DNA from: Acidipropionibacterium jensenii DSM 20535
GTDB taxonomy: Bacteria > Actinomycetota > Actinomycetes > Propionibacteriales > Propionibacteriaceae
Assembly (NCBI RefSeq): GCF_000425285.1
Contig: NZ_AUDD01000012.1
Span: forward strand, 32,308 to 96,307
Reading direction: 5' to 3'
DNA length: 64,000 nucleotides
Within the stretch, counting starts at the first letter, position 1; each line of letters starts with the position of its first letter. The notes below the pieces were generated by a model. It did not search any database, had not been told where the DNA came from, and saw only the letters and a program-made list of their open reading frames with translations. Made by a program: the position numbers and the translations under genes. This document shows positions 8,109-16,440 of the stretch, piece by piece.

Positions 8109-11099
8109 TCACCTCACCTGTCCCAGCGCCCGGGTGACCAGCTGGCGGGCCTTCTCGACCTCCTTCTGGTAGCCGGCCAGGTCGCCGGCCGACAGGGCCT
8201 TGTCGGCCGCGGTGAAGGCGGCCTGGGCCTGGCTGAGCAGCTGTCTGGCCTGGGCGGAGGTGGCGGGCGGCGCAGAGCCGCCCGAGGAGCCGGACCCGGA
8301 GTCCTGGTTCTCGGCGGTCTGGGCCCCGGCGTCTCCCCCGAAGACCTGGTTGAGCGCCTCCTGGAGGGTGCCGCCGATACCGACATGGGTGCCGAAACGA
8401 ACCGCCACGAACCGCAGTACCGGATACCCGCCCGAACCGGTCTGCCGCTGGGCGTAGATCGGCTGGACGTACAGCAGCCCGCCGCCGACCGGCAGGGTCA
8501 GCAGGTTGCCCAGGGTGGCGCTGGCCGATCCCTTGTTCTGGTAGGGCAGCAGCTTCGCCGAGACATTCGTGTCAGAGTTGATGGCGCTGGCCGTCTGGTT
8601 GGGGCCGTCGATCTGGGTGGAGCTGGACATCCGCAGCACGCGGATCTTCCCGTAGTCCGGTTTCGTGGCGTCCGAGCCGACGGCCATGTAGGCGGCCAGG
8701 TTCTCCCTCTTGTTGGGCACCATCGCCGCGGTGCTGCGGAAGACCGGGGTGCTCTCCCCCGGCCAGCGAATGGTGAGGTAGTAGGGCGGTTCGGTGCCCT
8801 GGTTGCTGCGCACCGGGTCCTCGGGAGCCTCCCACAGGTCATTGCGCTGGTACCAGGTGTCGGGATCGGTGGTGTGGTAGCGACCCAGGATCTGCCGTTG
8901 GACCTTGAACAGGTCCTGCGGGTACCGGACGTGCTGGAGAAGGTCCGCCGACATCGCCGTCCGCGGCTTGACCAGACCCGGGTAGACCTTCTGCCAGGAC
9001 TTGAGGATCGGGTCGCTCTGGTTCCAGGCGTACAGCTGGACCGTGCCGTCATAGGCGTCGACGACCGCCTTGACGGAGTTCCGGATGTAGTTGACCTGCT
9101 CGTCGGGCTGCGCCTGGCGCTGTTGGGAGTTCGAGTCGCTGCTGGCCTGGCGCAGGTCCACCCGCGTGGAGTTCGGGTAGTTCCCGGAGGTGGTGTACCC
9201 GTCGACGATCCACACCAGACGTCCGTTGACCAGACTGGGCAGGGCGTCGCTGTCGACCTTGAGCCAGGGCGCGACCCGGGTCACTCGGTCCAACGGGGTG
9301 CGGTCGTAGAGGATCCTGGAGTCGGAGTGCACGCGGTCGGAGAGCATCAGGTTGATGTCGGCGAACTTGGTTGCGTACATCGCGCGGACCAGCAGGTTGC
9401 CGACCCGCACGCCCCCCTTCCCGTCATAGGTGCTCTTGCTCTCCGAGCCGGTGGCCCCCTGGCCGCCGCCGGGGGTGTCCAGCTCGACGGGACTGGCTCC
9501 CGGCCGGGCGCCCACGACCACGTACTGGGTGGACCGCTCGCCGTAGTAGATCCGCGACTGGGTCTCCTTGAGGGCCCCGACGGTGGGGATGTCCCGGGCC
9601 AGCCACTGCGGCTCCCCGGAGACCTGCCCCTTGTTCCCGTAGGCGGCCACCAGTCCGTATCCATGGGTGTAGACGGTGTGGACGTTGTTCCAGCTCTTGT
9701 CGGTGACACCGGCCAGATCGATCTCGCGGGCGGCCACCACGGCGTCGGTCGTGGTTCCGTCCACCCGGTACCGGTCGACGTCCAGGGTGCCGGGGAAGGA
9801 GTAGAAGCCGCGCACCTGCTGGAGCTGCTCGAAGGTGGGTCCGAGCACCGCCGGATCCATCAGCCGGATGGCCGGCAGGGCCTCGGCGTCTGCCTTCAGC
9901 TGGCCGGCGCTGGCACTGGTCCTGGCCGAGTAGTCGGAGATCGTGGTGCCGGCCACACCGAAGGCCGCGCGGGTCGCCGCGATGTTGTTGACGATGTAGG
10001 GGCGTTCCTTGTCGGGTGCGTCGGGAGAGACCGAGAAGCGCTGCATGAACGCCGGGTAGATGCCCTGGACGATGATCGTGGCGACCAGCATCAGGACGAT
10101 TCCGACGCCGGGCACACCCCAGTGGCGGAGTTTGGCGTTGACCAAGAACAGCGCCGCGACCAGGAAGCAGATCACCGCCACGATGGCCTTGGCGGTCACC
10201 CGGTAGTGGTCCGCGGTGTACCCGATTCCGGTGAACAGCGGGCTCTGCGACACCGCCAGCCCGTAGCGGCTCAGCAGGCTGGACAGCCCGATCAGCACCA
10301 GCCCGACGGCCACCAGCACCGACAGGTGGGCCTGGGCCCGGGGACTGAAGAGGTGCTGGTGCTCCCGTCTGGTCCGCGACGTCCCACCAGGAGTGAGGAT
10401 CGCCGGGGTGAGGATGGTCACCGCACCCCTGGCGAGGTAGACCGCCAGTGCGCCGATCAGGGCGAGCACGACGGCGGTGATGCCCATGTTCACCAGGAAG
10501 CGCAGCCAGGGGTAGGTGAACAGGTAGAAGGACACGTCGATCCCGAAGTAGGGGTCCCTGGTCCCGGTCGGGGTGCGATTCCACCAGGCGAGCATGGTGG
10601 GGGTCTCGGCGGCCGCCGAGAATCCGGCAAGCAGACCGACGAAGAGCGAGGGCACCAGGATCGCGGTGCGACGGTGGCTCTCCAGGAATCCCTGGTCGGT
10701 GCGCCCGCGTGAACCGGTGGTTTTGCGCCGGCCGCCGGGCCGTCCGGTCCCCCCGGAGCCGGAGGGGTGCTCCGGGTCACCGGCCCTCCCGGCGGGTTCG
10801 GGCCGCTGCGAGGCCTTCCGGCGCGACATCCGGAAGGCGATCACCATGTTGATGGCGGTGCCACCGCTCACCAGCACCATTCCGGCCACGAAGAGTCCGG
10901 CGGCGGCCAGCAGCCGCACCAGATAGACGTCCCGGTAGCCGACCGCGGAGTACCACAGGAGATCGGTGGTGATGGTCGAGGCGATCGACCAGGCGATCAG
11001 GAGCCCGACCACCGCAGCCGCCACGATGAGCAGCACTCGCGACCTCCCTCGGGGCGCGGATCCGCCGACGATCCTGGGCATCGGTCGAGTGGTGCTCAC
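8109..11099 (-). CDS. UPF0182 family membrane protein
   Basis: A 996-residue protein matching the UPF0182/COG1615 family (mycobacterial Rv3193c type) in length and layout. About seven membrane helices lie within the first 330 residues, starting with VLLIVAAAVVGLLIAW. A very large extracytoplasmic domain follows. The C-terminus ends in a Gly/Ser-rich linker and an Ala/Gln-rich helical segment. The GTG start overlaps the stop of the PPA1309-type gene (GTGA), so it is the last gene of a coupled three-gene set with the PDZ protease. The biochemical function of the family is unknown. Confidence 0.92.
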   Translation of the reverse strand: MSTTRPMPRIVGGSAPRGRSRVLLIVAAAVVGLLIAWSIASTITTDLLWYSAVGYRDVYLVRLLAAAGLFVAGMVLVSGGTAINMVIAFRMSRRKASQRPEPAGRAGDPEHPSGSGGTGRPGGRRKTTGSRGRTDQGFLESHRRTAILVPSLFVGLLAGFSAAAETPTMLAWWNRTPTGTRDPYFGIDVSFYLFTYPWLRFLVNMGITAVVLALIGALAVYLARGAVTILTPAILTPGGTSRTRREHQHLFSPRAQAHLSVLVAVGLVLIGLSSLLSRYGLAVSQSPLFTGIGYTADHYRVTAKAIVAVICFLVAALFLVNAKLRHWGVPGVGIVLMLVATIIVQGIYPAFMQRFSVSPDAPDKERPYIVNNIAATRAAFGVAGTTISDYSARTSASAGQLKADAEALPAIRLMDPAVLGPTFEQLQQVRGFYSFPGTLDVDRYRVDGTTTDAVVAAREIDLAGVTDKSWNNVHTVYTHGYGLVAAYGNKGQVSGEPQWLARDIPTVGALKETQSRIYYGERSTQYVVVGARPGASPVELDTPGGGQGATGSESKSTYDGKGGVRVGNLLVRAMYATKFADINLMLSDRVHSDSRILYDRTPLDRVTRVAPWLKVDSDALPSLVNGRLVWIVDGYTTSGNYPNSTRVDLRQASSDSNSQQRQAQPDEQVNYIRNSVKAVVDAYDGTVQLYAWNQSDPILKSWQKVYPGLVKPRTAMSADLLQHVRYPQDLFKVQRQILGRYHTTDPDTWYQRNDLWEAPEDPVRSNQGTEPPYYLTIRWPGESTPVFRSTAAMVPNKRENLAAYMAVGSDATKPDYGKIRVLRMSSSTQIDGPNQTASAINSDTNVSAKLLPYQNKGSASATLGNLLTLPVGGGLLYVQPIYAQRQTGSGGYPVLRFVAVRFGTHVGIGGTLQEALNQVFGGDAGAQTAENQDSGSGSSGGSAPPATSAQARQLLSQAQAAFTAADKALSAGDLAGYQKEVEKARQLVTRALGQVR

Positions 11100-11821
11100 T
11101 GTGGCTCCATCCCTGAGTGGTCGGGTTGTGCATCATCGGGTCCGGGGAGGTCGTCGGTCCCGGAGTCGTCGAGGGTGCTCAGCAGTGCGGCCTCCAGGGA
11201 GGGAACCAGGTTGGCCGCTCCCAACAGCTCGTCGGGATGACCGAGCACCCGGGCGACCGAGAAATGGCTCCCGTCGCGCATCGCCCCGCTGACCACCCTC
11301 AGGTCCTGACGGCGGGGATGGCCTGCCACGTACTCGGCGGCCCGGTCGGGGTCCTCGGGGATGGAGGCCTCCTCGTCATCGGGCAGGAAGACGCGTTCGA
11401 CGCTCACCGCGACGCCCTGGACGGTCGGCGGCCAGGCGATGGCCGACAGTGTCTGCTCCAGGTGGTCGCCGCCGTGGAAGTCCTCCTGCTCGACGCTGGA
11501 CAGGGAGTCGGGAGATCCCGCCGACAGCTGGCCCACAAGACTGGGCTCGGCGGCCAGCAGATCTGCGGTGGGCACCAGGGCGAACAGCCGGGCCGGCAGC
11601 CCCCAGCCCTCCGCGCCGAGGAACCGGTCGATCTCGGTGAGAGCCGCCACCAGCGGGTCGGACCGGTGGTCGGCACTTCTGCCGCAGCGGGCGGTGCTGT
11701 TGCAATCGCGCGTGATGTTGGAATCGGCCCTGCTGCCGCAGTCGGCCTCAGTGCCGCAGTCGTCCGTGGTGCCGCCGGCCGCGGTGCGGGCACCGGCCTG
11801 GCGGGTGTCGTCGCTCAGCAA
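11096..11821 (-). CDS. PPA1309 family protein
   Basis: A 241-residue protein of the PPA1309 family, small cytoplasmic proteins of unknown function next to UPF0182 and PDZ-protease genes in Actinobacteria. The conserved part starts at about residue 55 (DPLVAALTEIDRFLGAEGWG). The first 55 residues are low-complexity, rich in Asp, Cys, Arg and Thr, and look unconserved. The start is TTG at 11821, eight bases after AAGGAG inside the PDZ gene, overlapping that gene's last two codons. A CTG two codons on is less well spaced. Context suggests a link to the envelope protease, which is inference only. Confidence 0.8.
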   Translation of the reverse strand: MLSDDTRQAGARTAAGGTTDDCGTEADCGSRADSNITRDCNSTARCGRSADHRSDPLVAALTEIDRFLGAEGWGLPARLFALVPTADLLAAEPSLVGQLSAGSPDSLSSVEQEDFHGGDHLEQTLSAIAWPPTVQGVAVSVERVFLPDDEEASIPEDPDRAAEYVAGHPRRQDLRVVSGAMRDGSHFSVARVLGHPDELLGAANLVPSLEAALLSTLDDSGTDDLPGPDDAQPDHSGMEPQ

Positions 11822-12972
11822 TGCGGGATCTCCTTGGCGTCGGTGCCCTGGCGCAGCTTCTGCAGGGCCGAGATGGCGTCCTTGAGGGTCGAGACCTTGA
11901 CCAGCGTCATCCGGGTGGAAACCCCCTGGACGTCGCGGCAGTTGGCGGAGGGCACCAGGAAGATGCGGGCGCCGTCGCGCTGGGCTCCGGCAATCTTCTC
12001 CTGGATGCCGCCGATGGCCCCGATGGTGCCGTCGGGAGAGATCTCACCGGTGCCGGCGACGTTGAGGGTGCCGAGCAGATCTGTGCTGGCGATCGTCTGG
12101 TAGACCCCCAGCGAGAGCACCAGACCGGCGCTGGGCCCGGTGATGCTGCTGGGCACCCCGAAGGTCACGGTCGGGGCGTAGCGGTAGCCGGTCGACAGGC
12201 TGACCCCGATCAGCGGGGTCCGGGGGTCGCTGCGGGAGGCTGAACTGACCACCTGGACGTTCCTGGCGGCGCCGCCGCGCAGCACGGCCATCGCGACCGT
12301 GTCTCCCACCCGGTGGCGACGGATCGCCCGCTGGACGTCGGCCACCGACTGGACGGCCGTGCCGTCGACCTTCTGGATCAGATCACCGGGGACGAGGGTG
12401 TTGTAGGAGGGCCCGCCCACCGTGACCGCATCGATCATCGGCATCTCGGTGACGGGCTGACCGGCGGCCCTCAGGGCGGCGACCACGGCGTCGCGCTGGG
12501 AGGTGTCCATGCTCTGGACCTCGGAGGCCTTGACCTCGTCGGCGGACTGGCCGGCCGGGTATATCGCGTCGCGCTGGATGACATCGCGGTGCGGCAGCCA
12601 GTAGGCGACGAGGGCCTCCACAAGGCTGAGACGACCGTCGACGGTCGTCATGGAGACGGTGGTCATCCGCAGCTCGGCCCGGGAGGTGCGGGTCGGCAGT
12701 CCCTGAACCTGGATGAGGGGTCGTCCCTGATCGGTGGAGGCCAGCACATTGACCGTGCGACCGGGGGCCCAGCTCACGAAGGGCACCGGGACGAAGGACA
12801 TCGCGATGATGAGAATCAGGACCACGACCGCGGAGATGAGGGCGGTGGCCCGGTAGCCACCCTGCCCGGGATCCCTGCGGGTCCGCGGGCTGCGACTCCC
12901 GGGCCACCGCCAGTCCTCCACGCTGAGGGTGCTGCGCCCAGCGGGAGCGCGATCGGGAGCAGGAGCGGACAT
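11815..12972 (-). CDS. PDZ domain Lon-like serine protease (YlbL type)
   Basis: A 385-residue membrane-anchored protease. One helix at residues 43-62 follows a basic, Pro/Arg-rich cytoplasmic tail. A PDZ domain spans about residues 170-240 (VPGDLIQKVDGTAV). The C-terminal Lon-type (S16) domain has the catalytic Ser281 in TGPSAGL and Lys326 in GGIQEKI, so the Ser-Lys dyad is intact. Two ATGs are possible, at 12981 and 12972. The second lies exactly seven bases after TAGCAT, the spacing seen at other genes here, so 12972 was chosen. It heads the set PDZ, PPA1309-type, UPF0182, all joined by overlaps. Confidence 0.9.
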   Translation of the reverse strand: MSAPAPDRAPAGRSTLSVEDWRWPGSRSPRTRRDPGQGGYRATALISAVVVLILIIAMSFVPVPFVSWAPGRTVNVLASTDQGRPLIQVQGLPTRTSRAELRMTTVSMTTVDGRLSLVEALVAYWLPHRDVIQRDAIYPAGQSADEVKASEVQSMDTSQRDAVVAALRAAGQPVTEMPMIDAVTVGGPSYNTLVPGDLIQKVDGTAVQSVADVQRAIRRHRVGDTVAMAVLRGGAARNVQVVSSASRSDPRTPLIGVSLSTGYRYAPTVTFGVPSSITGPSAGLVLSLGVYQTIASTDLLGTLNVAGTGEISPDGTIGAIGGIQEKIAGAQRDGARIFLVPSANCRDVQGVSTRMTLVKVSTLKDAISALQKLRQGTDAKEIPHC

Positions 12973-12979
12973 GGCCGTC

Positions 12980-12985
12980 ATGCTA
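12980..12985 (-). promoter_or_regulatory. Putative -10 box of the PDZ protease operon
   Basis: TAGCAT on the minus strand, seven bases before the ATG at 12972. It partly covers the alternative ATG at 12981, which would then be inside the promoter. Confidence 0.45.
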
Positions 12986-13069
12986 CCCGCGACCCCCCGA
13001 TGGACCGACAGTCCGTGTCGGGGGCCGATTGCACCCCAGGGACCACTATGGGTGGTGCCACCGGCTCTC

Positions 13070-13075
13070 TAGACT
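13070..13075 (+). promoter_or_regulatory. Putative -10 box of the DUF2342 gene
   Basis: TAGACT about 36 bases before the start codon, leaving a short leader that contains the AGGAG ribosome site. No convincing -35 box was found. Confidence 0.35.
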
Positions 13076-13111
13076 GGGTGGACCCCAGGAATCACACCTC
13101 AGGAGATGGGC

Positions 13112-14518
13112 ATGAACGACGGTCCGCACGACTCGACCCCCGATCCGGGCCAGCCCGATCCCGACGACATGGCCGAACAGTTCCGCAAGATGATGCAGCA
13201 GTTCGGCCTCCCGATGCAGGGAGACCCCGCCGACTTCATGTCCCAGCTGTCCCAGATGCTTCAGGGCATGTCGGTTCCCGGCACGGGCGCCCCGGTCGGC
13301 TTCCAGGCCCCCGGCCAGCAACCGGGCCGCGCCGGCGCGCTGGACTGGAACCGGATCAAGGACCTGGCCCGTCATGTCGCCGCCACCAAGGGTCCGGACC
13401 CGACCCCGGGCAGAGGCGACCGGGAGGCTCTGCTGGACGCCTCGCGGCTGGCCGAGAACTGGCTGGACCAGGCCTGTGAGTTCGCCCAGGTGGCGGCACA
13501 GCCCGAGGCCTGGAGCCGCGCGGAGTGGATCGAGAACACCTTCGGCGCCTGGCAGAAGGTTGTCGAACCGGTGCTGACCTCGTTGACCTCGGCGATGACG
13601 AACCTGCTGGTCCCCGACTCCGGGGAGAATCCTCAGGATCCGATGGCGGCCCTGGGCGCGATGATGGGCCCCGTCCTGCGTCAGATGGCGTCGATGCTCT
13701 ACGGTTCGCAGCTGGCGGAGGGACTCGCCGATCTGGCCGTCACCACCGTCAGCGGCACCGAGATCGGCCTCCAGGTGCTGCCTCAGGCCCAGGTGGTGCT
13801 ACTGCCGTCCAACATCGCGGCCGCCTGGAACGACCTGGACCTGGACCCACGCGACATCGAGATCTACCTCGTGCTGCGCGAGGCCGCCCGCCAGCGGCTG
13901 TTCAATGCCGTGGGATGGCTGGGACCACAGCTGCTGGCCCTGGTGGAGCACTACGCGCGAGGGATCCGGATCGACTCCTCGGCCATCGAGGACGCCGTCG
14001 ACGTCGACGATCTGTCACAGCTCACCCCGGACAAGATCCAGGAGCTGTCGCGACGCCTTCAGGGCCGGCTCTTCGAGCCGACCCGCACCCCCGAGCAGGA
14101 GGGGGTGCTGTCCCGCCTGGAGACCCTGCTGGCGCTGATCGAGGGGTGGGTGGACGAGGTCACCAGTCAGGTGGCCGGGCTGTGGATGCCTCAGCACGCC
14201 CAGCTGGAGGAGGCCGTCCGTCGGCGTCGGGCCACCTCCAGTCCCGCCGAGGCCTTCTTCTCCTCCCTACTCGGACTGCAGTTGAGCCCCCGGAGGGTGC
14301 GCGACGCCGCGAATCTGTGGGCGGCACTGCGCGACGGCCGCGGCACGGTCGGACGTGACGCCGTGTGGCACCACCCCGATCTGATGCCGACCGCCGCCGA
14401 TCTGGACGACCCGCTGGGCTATGTCTCCGGGGAGTCGGTCCACAACGGCGACGAGATCACCGCCGACCTGGACGCCGAGCTCGAGGAGTTGCTGCGCGCC
14501 GAGGGCGAGGACGACTGA
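13112..14518 (+). CDS. DUF2342 / Zinicin_2 family putative zinc metalloprotease
   Basis: A 468-residue protein of the actinobacterial DUF2342 family, divergent from the PDZ protease as in mycobacteria (Rv3195 type). The acidic N-terminus is rich in Asp, Pro and Met. The core contains YGSQLAEGLADLAVTTVSGTEIG-type sequence and IYLVLREAARQRLF, where as I recall most relatives have a His after REAA. The second conserved helix, LLALVEHYARGIRID, is present. Of two nearby ATGs, the one at 13112 is six bases from AGGAG, while the one at 13106 touches it, so 13112 was chosen. The name metalloprotease comes from the family; activity of this copy is uncertain. Confidence 0.85.
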   Translation: MNDGPHDSTPDPGQPDPDDMAEQFRKMMQQFGLPMQGDPADFMSQLSQMLQGMSVPGTGAPVGFQAPGQQPGRAGALDWNRIKDLARHVAATKGPDPTPGRGDREALLDASRLAENWLDQACEFAQVAAQPEAWSRAEWIENTFGAWQKVVEPVLTSLTSAMTNLLVPDSGENPQDPMAALGAMMGPVLRQMASMLYGSQLAEGLADLAVTTVSGTEIGLQVLPQAQVVLLPSNIAAAWNDLDLDPRDIEIYLVLREAARQRLFNAVGWLGPQLLALVEHYARGIRIDSSAIEDAVDVDDLSQLTPDKIQELSRRLQGRLFEPTRTPEQEGVLSRLETLLALIEGWVDEVTSQVAGLWMPQHAQLEEAVRRRRATSSPAEAFFSSLLGLQLSPRRVRDAANLWAALRDGRGTVGRDAVWHHPDLMPTAADLDDPLGYVSGESVHNGDEITADLDAELEELLRAEGEDD

Positions 14519-14536
14519 GTTCCAGTCCGCAGCCGC

Positions 14537-14605
14537 CCGGATCTGACTCGACAGCACACCGGGATCCGACTCGACGGCACGCCGGGTTCCGACTGGACGG
14601 CGCAT
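14537..14605 (+). repeat. Three imperfect 22-23 bp tandem repeats
   Basis: Three diverged copies of a unit like ccgggatccgactcgacggc lie between the convergent DUF2342 and YgjP-like genes. No clear terminator hairpin was found in this gap. Confidence 0.55.
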
Positions 14606-14641
14606 CGCTCCCCCGCCGTGCAGCGAGGGGCCGGCTCCCGG

Positions 14642-15298
14642 TCAGTCCTCGGCCAGGTCGTCGTCCAGACTGTTCTGGTCGTGGGTCCGCTGAGTGGCCC
14701 AGCTCCATCCCAGCAGGAAGCCGTCGGCCTCCTGGGCTCTGGGAAGGCAGCCGGCCAGGGCGCGGAACGCCGGGCCGTGGTTGGCGTGCACCAGGTGGCA
14801 CAGCTCGTGAATGAGGACGTGGTCGATCACCCAGGGTGGGAACCCGATCATCCGGTCCGACACCCTGATCTGGCCGCTGGCCGGGGTGCACGAGGCCCAG
14901 CGGTGCTGCTGATTGCCCACCCAGCGCACGGAGTCGAGCCCGAGGGCGTAGCCGACCCTCGGTTCGATGTACTGCCGGGCAAGTGCTCTGGCCCGGCGTG
15001 TCAGGTCGACCGGCCCGGTGCCGTGGTGGTCCCGGTTTTCCCTGGCCAGCAGCTTGCCGACCAGCGCATCGACCTGACGCTGCTCGCTCTGCGGATCCAT
15101 CTGGTCGGGCACCATCACGAGGATGGCGTCCCCCTCGCGCCTGGCGGCCAGAGTCCGCCGACGACGGGCGCTGCGTCGGATGATCACCCTGGGCGCAACG
15201 CCCAGGTCGACCGGTCGGGAGTCCGCAGGGATCCCGGTGGGAAGGTCCGGCGCCTCGGCGAGGCCGGACTCGTCGAAGATGGCGGGCTGGTGAGTCAT
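14642..15298 (-). CDS. YgjP-like (DUF45) metallopeptidase domain protein
   Basis: A 218-residue cytoplasmic protein of the M48-like YgjP/DUF45 family. The N-terminal half has the usual basic beta-strand region (IIRRSARRRRTLAARREG). The C-terminal half has RWASCTPASGQIRVSDRM, then the zinc motif HELCH in LIHELCHLVHANHGPAF with the following conserved His. No signal peptide is present. The ATG at 15298 has only a weak ribosome site (GATGGTG). The family's substrate is not established. Confidence 0.85.
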   Translation of the reverse strand: MTHQPAIFDESGLAEAPDLPTGIPADSRPVDLGVAPRVIIRRSARRRRTLAARREGDAILVMVPDQMDPQSEQRQVDALVGKLLARENRDHHGTGPVDLTRRARALARQYIEPRVGYALGLDSVRWVGNQQHRWASCTPASGQIRVSDRMIGFPPWVIDHVLIHELCHLVHANHGPAFRALAGCLPRAQEADGFLLGWSWATQRTHDQNSLDDDLAED

Positions 15299-15433
15299 GA
15301 CACCATCATGGCGGTGACCACTGACAGTTCTGTGCACGCCGCCAGTTCTGTGCTCGCGGCGTCCGGCTGACCGACAGAGCTCTCGCCCCGGACCCGTGCT
15401 GTCCGGGTGTCCGGCGTTGTCGAGATCTCCTGG

Positions 15434-15505
15434 GTTGTCTGTGCTGTCGGGGTTGTCGGCGCTGTCAGGGATGTCGGCGCTGTCAGGGTTGTAGGTGTTG
15501 CCGGG
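15434..15505 (+). repeat. Four 18-bp imperfect tandem repeats in a 330-bp gene-free gap
   Basis: Units at 15434, 15452, 15470 and 15488 share the pattern gttgtcggcgctgtcagg with a few changes each. They lie in the gap 15299-15628 between the divergent YgjP-like and E1-like genes. More distant GT-rich copies continue to about 15545. Both strands stay open here, but the encoded sequence is pure repeat and I do not call it a gene. I see no clear promoter box in this gap. Confidence 0.65.
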
Positions 15506-15628
15506 ATCGGGTTCGGTGTTGTCACAGGTGTTGCCCGGCCGTTCGATGTGTTGTCCGTTCGGGCCCTGGTGTCTCCCGTTGCCCTCGACCTCTGGCCGCG
15601 GCGGGGGCGGTCGGTCAGGATCTGTGCC

Positions 15629-16420
15629 ATGACAGCTCTTCTTCCCCCGGCCCATCCGGACCTGGCCTGTGAGATCGTCCAGGTGCCCCACGGTGTCCGG
15701 CTGCTGTGCCCCGACGGCCGATCCTTCCTGCTGCGCGGCACCACCGTCGAGAAGCTGGTGGAGGGCCGCCTTCCCGATGCGATCCTGCAGACCATGGCCA
15801 CCCTGGGTCTCGTGGTGGACCGAACGCCGATCACCGTGGCGGTGGTGGGTTCCGGCTCCCTGGCCGCCGCCGTCCGCGAGGCGGTCCAGTCGGTCTGCGG
15901 GGCACTGGTGGTGGAGTTGGGCGAGGGCACCGGTCGGCGCAGCTCCTCGGGACACTGGTCCATCCTGGCGGACCCGGGATCTCGGCTCAGCCCCGGCCTG
16001 ACGGTGGTCTGCCCCCAAGACCCGCTGGGTCTGCGGGAGCCGGTGCAACTGTGTCAGGACCGCGGGATTCCGGTGGTGGTGGGCTGGGCAGGTACCTCCG
16101 GCGCCTGGTTGGGACCCGTCGCCCTGCCGACCCGACCGGGCTGCCAGGACTGCCTGGACACCGGAATGGCCCGGCGGGACCCGCTGTGGGCCCATACCGC
16201 AGCGGCTCTGGCAGGCTCGTCATCGGCGTGGGGGCCGCGCCAGTGGGTGGCCCAACAGATCTCCCGTCTGGTCGACCAGGGATCACGGGGAGCCGACTGG
16301 ATCACACCCTCCTGGTCGTCCTGGACGAGCGAGCACCATCACACCGCAATCCTCGACCCGCTTCCCGACTGCCCGCGGTGCCGCCCGCACCGACACTCAC
16401 CGGCCCCACGAGCAGCATGA
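15629..16420 (+). CDS. E1-like/ThiF-type adenylation-like domain protein (Rv3196 type)
   Basis: A 263-residue protein occupying the Rv3196 position, before uvrD2. The first 70 residues (EIVQVPHGVRLLCPDGRSF) resemble the peptide-clamp region found before some ThiF/cyclodehydratase-like domains. A Rossmann segment, ITVAVVGSGSLAAAV, follows at about residues 70-85. Two CxxC pairs, CQDCLDTG and CPRCRPH, resemble the structural zinc site of E1-like enzymes. No catalytic Cys or clear nucleotide-binding Arg finger was identified, so it may not be an active adenylase. The start has AGGA eight bases upstream. It is convergent with uvrD2. Confidence 0.7.
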   Translation: MTALLPPAHPDLACEIVQVPHGVRLLCPDGRSFLLRGTTVEKLVEGRLPDAILQTMATLGLVVDRTPITVAVVGSGSLAAAVREAVQSVCGALVVELGEGTGRRSSSGHWSILADPGSRLSPGLTVVCPQDPLGLREPVQLCQDRGIPVVVGWAGTSGAWLGPVALPTRPGCQDCLDTGMARRDPLWAHTAAALAGSSSAWGPRQWVAQQISRLVDQGSRGADWITPSWSSWTSEHHHTAILDPLPDCPRCRPHRHSPAPRAA

Positions 16421-16440
16421 CCGGGACCCCCGACGCCGCC

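Noticed and set aside
6753..10712. Long plus-strand open frame across the GH3 and UPF0182 genes
   Set aside because: It crosses two well-supported minus-strand genes and its sequence is low-complexity Gly/Arg/His-rich.
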